This document shows positions 58,105-64,000 of a stretch of DNA of 64,000 nt, piece by piece. Both the position numbers and the translations under genes were made by a program. The notes beneath the pieces were generated by a model. It saw only the letters and a program-made list of their open reading frames with translations. It was not told the DNA's origin and searched no databases. This DNA comes from Ursus arctos (taxonomy: Eukaryota > Chordata > Mammalia > Carnivora > Ursidae): positions 53,863,438 to 53,927,437 of the forward strand of contig NW_026622786.1 in the NCBI RefSeq assembly GCF_023065955.2, in the 5' to 3' direction. Each line of letters starts with the position of its first letter. Positions within the stretch are counted from its first letter, which is position 1.

Positions 58105-58330
58105 CTTTATTCATTCATTCATTCACCATTTATTGAGCAGTATCTACTTGCCAGACACTAGCTAAGCACAGACATGTTCTGTCTATACCCCTTGATGGTT
58201 TCATAATCCAGAGAAGGCAAAAGAGAAATGGCTACTGACTACCCTTCAAGATAAACTCGAATGGACGTGTGTTCAAGTGTTGGGAGAAGGGGGCACTTAA
58301 CTGCTGGGGAAGGAAGCACAGAGAGAAGAA
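58105..58330 (-). repeat. L2 LINE 3' end
   Basis: 'ttcattcattcattcaccatttattgagcagtatctacttgccagacactagctaagcac' is an antisense L2 terminus with its repeat-like tail. Confidence 0.75.
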
Positions 58331-58660
58331 ATTCACAAGACAGACAACTATCACCCATTTTTAAAATCTCCATCCTTTCCTGCTTTCAGGAGTGACTGCC
58401 AAAAAGTGCTTTTGGAATATAAGTGGAAAAGTCCATCAAGAAAAGAAGTGAGAAGCCAAGCAGTTTTTCAGTGGGTTTCAATTCACCAATCCACGCAAAG
58501 AAAAAGTCAGGACCTTCTCCCTCTAGGCAATCAGCCACACGTAAATGGTGCTAAGATTTAGATAAGCCCTGACAAGGTTGTTGGAGAAGTGACTTAAAAG
58601 AGATGGGCAGCAGAGAGTAATACGTCCTTAGCTTCCGTGAATAAAAAATTTAGAGCAAGA

Positions 58661-58861
58661 GCCTGGGTGGCTTAGTTGGTTAAGCATCTGCCTTTGGCTC
58701 AGGTCATGATTTCCGGGTCCTGGGACTGAACCCCCACATCAGGCTTCCTGCTCGGTGGGGAGTCTGCTTCTCTCTCTCTCTCCCCCTCTCCCTCTGCCCC
58801 TCCCCACTGCTCATTCTCTCTCTCTCTCTCAAATAAATAAATAAATAAATAAAATCTTTTT
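58661..58861 (+). mobile_element. Can-SINE with 17-bp TSD
   Basis: 'gcctgggtggcttagttggttaagcatctgcctttggctcaggtcatgat' head/body, CT-rich region, (AAAT)n and AATCTTTT. It lacks the first few bases of the head. Flanks aaaaatttagagcaaga (58644-58660) and aaaaatttaaagcaaga (58862-58878) differ at one base. Confidence 0.94.
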
Positions 58862-58979
58862 AAAAATTTAAAGCAAGAGATTGACATGAGATTGGGTATC
58901 TGTTATTTTCATTAAAAAACAGATACTTTATTTTTCCCGAAGCTAGCAATCATTATACATTATGCATTATGCAAATCTA

Positions 58980-59090
58980 GAAGGAAGTTTCGTGATCAGA
59001 GTCCAACACTCACATTTTACAGAAGGGAACACTGAGACCCAGACTGAGTAAGAGGCAAGACCAACGCCACAGGGACGGCTAGGGACAGTG
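58980..59090 (-). repeat. MIR SINE fragment
   Basis: 'cactcacattttacagaagggaacactgagacccagactgagtaagagg' is an antisense MIR core. Confidence 0.7.
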
Positions 59091-59399
59091 CTACCTAAAA
59101 TTCATGTCAACCTACCCCTGAGAAACTGGTAAGCTTTACACTGAATTGTGTTGCCTTTATCTCTTAGGGAGAACAACTTCATGCTGTGATTTTAATAGAG
59201 AATTATACTAATAAAGAAGAGGTATATTTGGATGTGGAAATAGATGCTTTATAATAAGTCTTAGTTTAATAGTTTTCTAAGAATGAGTGTCTCATTAAGA
59301 AAATCTCATACTGGGAAAATGTTCATTCATGTTCCATTTACAACGAAAGACTTCTTCATGTGCTCCCAGTGTGCTGTTTAATGTTCAATGTATAGTCTA
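59091..59399. other. Unique noncoding sequence
   Basis: Nothing recognised. Confidence 0.5.
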
Positions 59400-59640
59400 T
59401 TTTGCCGAGTGAGAAACAAGGTATAGGAGCAAAGTGTGAGCTAAGACTCTCTCTCTGCTGCACACAAGATACATATCTCTGGCAGGACACCTGACCACTC
59501 AGTTTTCTCATCTGTAAAACGAGGCTAACAATAGTACCTACTTTCTGAATTTTGAGAATTGAGATAACTTGATGCAAAGCACATTGCCAGGTACATCATA
59601 GGTGTTCAAAAAACACCAGAAAGAGTTGTTGCTGCAGTTA
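59400..59640 (+). repeat. MIR SINE
   Basis: 'cacctgaccactcagttttctcatctgtaaaacgaggctaacaatagtacctac' and 'gatgcaaagcacattgccaggtacatcataggtgttc' are a sense MIR core and 3' end. Confidence 0.82.
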
Positions 59641-59800
59641 ATGACTGTGATGATGGGGGTAGAGGGGTCATGACTATTATTACTATCTTGAGGTCCATCT
59701 ATACTGGAAAGTTTTTTCATTCCGGGTCTCAAAGAGAACTCAGGTGCATATATGCCAGGCGCTGATAATGTTACACTTTATTCTTAGAAATCCTCTCCCT

Positions 59801-60003
59801 GGGGCACCTGGGTGGCTCAGTCAGTAAAGCATCTGCCTTCAGCTCAGGTCATGATCTCAGGGTCCTGGATCGAGCCCCACATCGGGCTCCCTGCTCAGCA
59901 AGAAGTCTGCTTCTCCCTCTCCCTCTGCCCCTATGCCCCACTCATGTTTTCCCTCCCTCTCTCTCTCAAATAAGTAAATAAAATCTTTAAAAAAAAAAAA
60001 AAA
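59801..60003 (+). mobile_element. Can-SINE with 15-bp TSD
   Basis: 'ggggcacctgggtggctcagtcagtaaagcatctgccttcagctcaggtcatgatctcagggtcctgg' head and body, CT region, AATCTTT and A16. Flanks agaaatcctctccct (59786-59800) and agaattcctctccct (60004-60018), one mismatch. This is the pan-carnivore 'ctcaggtcatgatc' variant. Confidence 0.95.
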
Positions 60004-60018
60004 AGAATTCCTCTCCCT

Positions 60019-61734
60019 AAGAGTTTGGGTTTTTCCATAAATTTAAACCTTACTCAATATTGTCACAATTACTTATCTTATAATAATACCCTTCTAAGTC
60101 TGGGAGGCGCAAATTTCTTTGCCACCTTATGCTGTAAACACTGGGTCATAGATCTTGGTGATAAAATATAAGATCATCGTGCTTTCTCCATCTCCACAAT
60201 GTCCTCACATGAAAGCTGGGCTCTATTAAGAGTGTCAGCCTGAGTTTCCCATGGTGAAAGTATGTGGTAATACTGAACTGTCAGGCTACAGATTTGTCCT
60301 AAAAAGTAGGATGTGAATTCTACACTCTCCCGGTGAAAACGATCTGGTTCATTTTGAATTTTTTCCCTGCCATCAATACCCAAAGGGACTGGTTTGTATT
60401 AGTGAGTAAGTGCCTACAAAGGTTTCTTCCTCTTCTAGACAATTAATTTATATCATATAAGACAAATATTGGCACATCTGGACAAACTCAGCATGAGTCT
60501 AAAAACCATGAAATTTCCCAAGGCATCTGTGAATAAAAACACCTCTCCACGTTTTTCAGAAATGACAGCCTGAGGTAGGGGGTGGTTGGAAAATGGGCAC
60601 AAGAACCTTCTTCAGGGATGTGAAGGGCTGTCATGTGAAAGAGGGAGCGACCTTCTGATGCTGAGTGCTCAGGAGGGCAGAATGAGAATGGACGTGTGGA
60701 AAAGTGGCAGAGGGGCGGCTCTCAGCTCTACGTAAGGAGAGCGTCCCAGGGCAAGGGTGCGCACACACGCCTACCTCAGCTGACTCACACTGGCTGGGCA
60801 CCACTGATTGGCCCCTCATATGGGGCAAGTGTGTTAAGCACTCTGAACCCTCCACTATCAATCAGAATACTTACTTCTACCTTCCGTGGTTGCCCCAGCA
60901 TTGAGAGAACATGCAGATATCTGATGCTCAATGTAATAAACATTATGATTACTCCCAGTCTTATTGTTGCTCTGACAAAGAGTAGGGGTTTGTCAGATGC
61001 CTTTGGAATAGGATCATCTACATGACCTAATAGTTAAAATCTTCTCAGTGCTGCTTTCTACTTCTTTCTTGGTCTTAAAACCAACTGAGAGAAGGTCGAA
61101 TTATTCTACGCTCAGTTTCACCACTGCTTTTATGTAAGATGCTGGTCTGGTTGTTTTTCATCTTTCCTGGATATTTCCAACAGCAATCCATAAAGAAAGA
61201 CACTTATCATCTACCAACTTTAACCCGGGAAAGGATTATAGGAATTATCTAAGAAATTATTACAAATCATTTTCCATATACAGGTGTTCCCCCTTTGCCC
61301 AACACATGTTTTGTGTAAATCACATTCTTTTTTCCAACAAATGAGCTTATAATTGTTTGCATATGTTTATTATTTTATTTCAAGAATATTACTATACGAC
61401 TGTTAAAGAATATTTGTAAAACAGAAAAATGGGGCAGTGAGGGGAACAATCACTCACAGTTTATACATTGCTCTGCTGTCTCCACTATTGTCTTAATGCT
61501 TGAGTGATGATGATCTTTTTCTACAGAATTTTAATTTCGATTGTAATTTCGAAGGTGACTTTTTAGCATTTTTATCTGCTCTTCACTTAGTAATGGCTCC
61601 TACATAAGTTCCTCTGTTCTCAAGACAAATTGAGCATCAGTGATTCAAAAACATTTTATAGTACCAAGGGACGTTACTGTTCAGAAATATGGGATTTTGA
61701 GACCAAAAAAAATTAGCACTTGAAGAAAGAATGA
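60019..61734. other. Unique noncoding sequence
   Basis: No repeat confidently recognised over 1.7 kb. Open frames at 60696-61025 (109 codons) and neighbours overlap on both strands with no family features. Confidence 0.5.
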
Positions 61735-61870
61735 GTAATGCCACCCCTCATTTTATGGATGAGAACACAAAAGCCCAAAGACAAGCTGAGAGCAGTCTCT
61801 GCTAGAGCAGAGACCCAGGTCACTTATACTGAACCCACCCTAAATCAGGCCAGAGTGACCACTGCTACCC
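61735..61870 (-). repeat. MIR SINE fragment
   Basis: 'cctcattttatggatgagaacacaaaagcccaaagac..gcagagacccaggtc' is an antisense MIR core. Confidence 0.6.
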
Positions 61871-61993
61871 ACCTCCAACATAGATTCTGTGAGTTTGGAT
61901 TTTGCACCTTCATTTTCCTTCAGAAGGTCCACAAGAACATGTTCTATGTATGAACGCATAGCAAGCTAATTAAGATCAAAGTAGTCCTTGATG

Positions 61994-62205
61994 GTGGCGC
62001 CTGGGTGGCACAGGGTTAAGCGTCTGCCTTTGGCTCAGGGCGTGATCCCGGCATTATGGGATCGAGCCCCACATCAGGCTCCTCCAATAGGAGCCTGCTT
62101 CTTCCTCTCCCACTCCCCCTGCTTGTGTTCCCTCTCTCGCTGGCTGTCTCTATCTCTGTCAAATAAATAAATAAAATTAAAAAAATAAAAAATAAAATAA
62201 AAAAA
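61994..62205 (+). mobile_element. Can-SINE, arctoid type, with 17-bp TSD
   Basis: 'gtggcgcctgggtggcacagggttaagcgtctgcctttggctcagggcgtgatcccggcattatgggatcgagcccc' with full CT body and A-rich tail. Flanks caaagtagtccttgatg (61977-61993) and caaagtagcccttgatg (62206-62222), one transition apart. One of the youngest-looking copies here. Confidence 0.96.
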
Positions 62206-62454
62206 CAAAGTAGCCCTTGATGAAGATGACCCTACTCGACCAGAAACTCAAACCTGCCTTGTAATATAGCTAGAACAGGAGGAAAGGAGAAATCCCCAGT
62301 CTTCGTCAACATCTTCACTCCACTTTTGACATATCTTTGTACTCCCAAATTATGATAGTTTATTTCATACCCACTGAATAAACAAAACCTAAAAATACTT
62401 CTAATACCAAGAGTTAGAAAAAGTGAGGAGTTTAAGGGACTCATACTGTAGGCA

Positions 62455-63330
62455 GGAGTTCACACTGGCACGAGGCATTTGGAGCACAATTCAGCAACAT
62501 CTAGTAAGCCAGAGACACTCAGACTCCACTGTATGCCTAGGTATAGAGGAGAAATTTCCCCACATGTTCACCAAAAGATAAGTCAAAATTTTTCACAGTA
62601 GCACTGTTTATAATACAAAAAAGAAAACAGGAGAATGAATATATTAATTGTGAAATGGTCATATAATAGTTACTGCACACCAGCTGAAATAACTTTCTAG
62701 ATTAACATGCAGTTCCTAAATTAACAAGGTTAAATATCAAACACTTAATGTCGAACAAAAAGAGTAAGGTGTGGAGGGTCAGGTACAGTAAGTTGCCATT
62801 TATATAAAGTTTAAAAATGGGGGGGGGAGGGCTAGTGGCTCAGTCAGTTAAAAGCATCTGACTCATGAAGGTTTGATCTCAGGGTCATGAAATCAAGCCC
62901 CACCTTGGGCTCGATGGGTATGGAGCCTGCTTAAGATTCTCTCTCTCCCTCTCCCTCTGTCCTTCTCCACCCGCACCCTCATTCCCTTTCTTGCACACCT
63001 GCGCACACATTCTATCTCAAAAAAAAAAAAAAAGGTTAAAAATTGGCAAAAGCAATACCATGTTATCATTTGTGGATTTATACATACTTAGCAGCCAACA
63101 AATAAAAACATGCATGGAAATGAAAAGACATTAAGTTTAACTGAGAGATGATCTCTAGAGAAGAAAAGAAACAGTATTTAGGAAGAGTAATGGAGAGCTT
63201 CATTTGTATCTATAATATTTTCTTCCTTAAAAAAAAATCTGACGCAAATCTGGCAAAGTGTATCTGAAAAGGAATTTGTCACTTTTTCGGTTTTGTTTTT
63301 CCGTATGCTTATGATATTTCAAAATTTAAA
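62455..63330 (+). mobile_element. L1M 3' part split by a Can-SINE
   Basis: 'ccacatgttcaccaaaagataagtc', 'cacagtagcactgtttataat', 'agttgccatttatataaagtttaaaaatgg' are L1M ORF2-end/3' UTR text. The element continues after the SINE (63034 onward) in diverged sequence. Confidence 0.65.
62818..63033 (+). mobile_element. Can-SINE, diverged older copy
   Basis: 'ggctagtggctcagtcagttaaaagcatctgactcatgaaggtttgatctcagggtcatgaaatcaagccccac', CT body with interruptions, 'atctcaaaaaa' tail. The first bases are replaced by a G-run. Approximate duplication gtttaaaaatgg / ggttaaaaattgg. Confidence 0.88.
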
Positions 63331-63409
63331 ATAAGAAAACAAAGCATGATGGTTTAGCCATGGATTGGTCTAGATATCCAGGAGTCTGAGAAGGTAGGAA
63401 TAACAATCA

Positions 63410-63740
63410 TCCACCCACTCTTTCTGGAATAGTAACAAGCCTGATGGCCATCACTACTCCTTTGCATCCTTATGCCCCAGCACAGTGCCTAGTCAAAAGT
63501 GACACAGAGGGCACCTGGGTGGCTCAGGAGGTTGAGCATCTGCCTTTGGCTCAGGTCATGATAACAGGGTCTTGGGGTCAAGCTCTGCATTGGGCTCCCT
63601 GCTCAGCAGGGAGTCTGCTTCTCCCTCTCTCTCTGCCACTCCCTGTTTGTGCTTTCATTCTCGCTCCCTCGCTCGCAAATAAATAAAATCTTAAAAGTGA
63701 TACAGACTAAATGTTGAATAAATGAATGAATGAACAGACA
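63410..63740 (+). repeat. L2 LINE 3' end split by a Can-SINE
   Basis: 'ctttgcatccttatgccccagcacagtgcctag' before the SINE, and 'ctaaatgttgaataaatgaatgaatgaac' after it, form one sense L2 terminus. Confidence 0.7.
63508..63692 (+). mobile_element. Can-SINE with 13-bp TSD
   Basis: 'gggcacctgggtggctcaggaggttgagcatctgcctttggctcaggtcatgat', CT body and 'aaataaataaaatctt'. Flanks aaaagtgacacag (63495-63507) and aaaagtgatacag (63693-63705), one mismatch. The 80-codon frame across it is SINE-derived. Confidence 0.94.
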
Positions 63741-63954
63741 AGCAAATGACCAAATGAACTGAATGGGTTGTTATACATGTTTTTGATTAATCAAAATGAA
63801 AAAACAAATGAATTATTTTTAATAATTTGAAATTCAAACTATTTCTAAGTATGGGTTCATGGAGAGCTCTTCTTAAAGGCATCACTAGTAGAAAAAAAAT
63901 TGAAAACAGGTATACAAAATAATCTTTGAAGATTTTTCTATCCCTGAAATTCAG

Positions 63955-64000
63955 TGCTTTTTCTTTATTTCAGGGGCTGGCAAAGCACACTCACCACATT
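63955..64000 (+). other. Possible splice acceptor at window end
   Basis: 'tgctttttctttatttcag/gggctggc' (AG at 63972-63973) is a good acceptor with an uninterrupted pyrimidine-rich run. All three frames of the 27 following bases are open, but that is too short to judge. It could be the start of an exon beyond the window. Confidence 0.2.

Overview
This is a window of mammalian nuclear DNA, almost certainly from a carnivoran. The clearest evidence is about a dozen copies of the carnivore tRNA-Lys-derived Can-SINE, with head motif gcgcctgggtggc, a CT-rich body and an AATAAAATCTTT tail. Several have the body variant 'gcgtctgcc..ggctcagggcgtgatcc', which I associate with arctoid carnivores, especially bears and giant panda. 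The clade is established by the repeats. The narrower bear-like placement is inference. Young carnivore L1 3' ends and older eutherian repeats (L1M, L2, MIR, MLT1-type LTRs, a Tigger element) agree with this.

No protein-coding gene can be established. The open reading frames are short. The longest ones lie in simple repeats (42.4-42.7 kb), decayed L1 (26.6-28.1 kb) or sequence without coding features (13.1-13.7 and 48.4-49.0 kb). The window therefore reads as intergenic or deep-intronic DNA. Three weak exon-like signals are recorded: a strong acceptor followed by coding-like codons at 3215-3375 (+), a shorter one at 51080-51227 (-), and a good acceptor cut off by the window end near 63973 (+). 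No tRNA, rRNA, snRNA or snoRNA gene was recognised.

Layout. 0-5 kb: L2 and LTR fragments, a nested tail-to-tail pair of Can-SINEs with both target-site duplications intact (1.7-2.2 kb), and MIRs. 5-13 kb: a CA microsatellite, an AT-rich stretch, an MLT1-type solo LTR with a perfect 5-bp duplication (7.6-8.0 kb), another LTR-like element, a Can-SINE and a Tigger element. 13-24 kb: a 250-bp polypyrimidine tract, a Can-SINE followed by an L1 fragment, a young L1 insertion with a 16-bp duplication (17.6-17.8 kb), a repeat-poor CpG-containing block with a perfect CRE palindrome (19.2-19.7 kb), and an LTR inserted into a MIR (22.5-23.2 kb). 24-34 kb: a 1.5-kb decayed L1M, L2/CR1-like relics and a GGAT microsatellite. 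34-45 kb: two oppositely oriented Can-SINEs, many MIRs, and a GGGAA/GA purine tract with strong G-quadruplex and triplex potential (42.5 kb). 45-55 kb: mostly unique sequence, including two repeat-poor blocks that are candidate conserved noncoding elements. 55-64 kb: L1 pieces and five young Can-SINEs, most with clear target-site duplications.

The interest here lies in mobile-element history (nested insertions, a probable SINE 3' transduction) and DNA structure. I found no sign of a new enzymatic or defence system.
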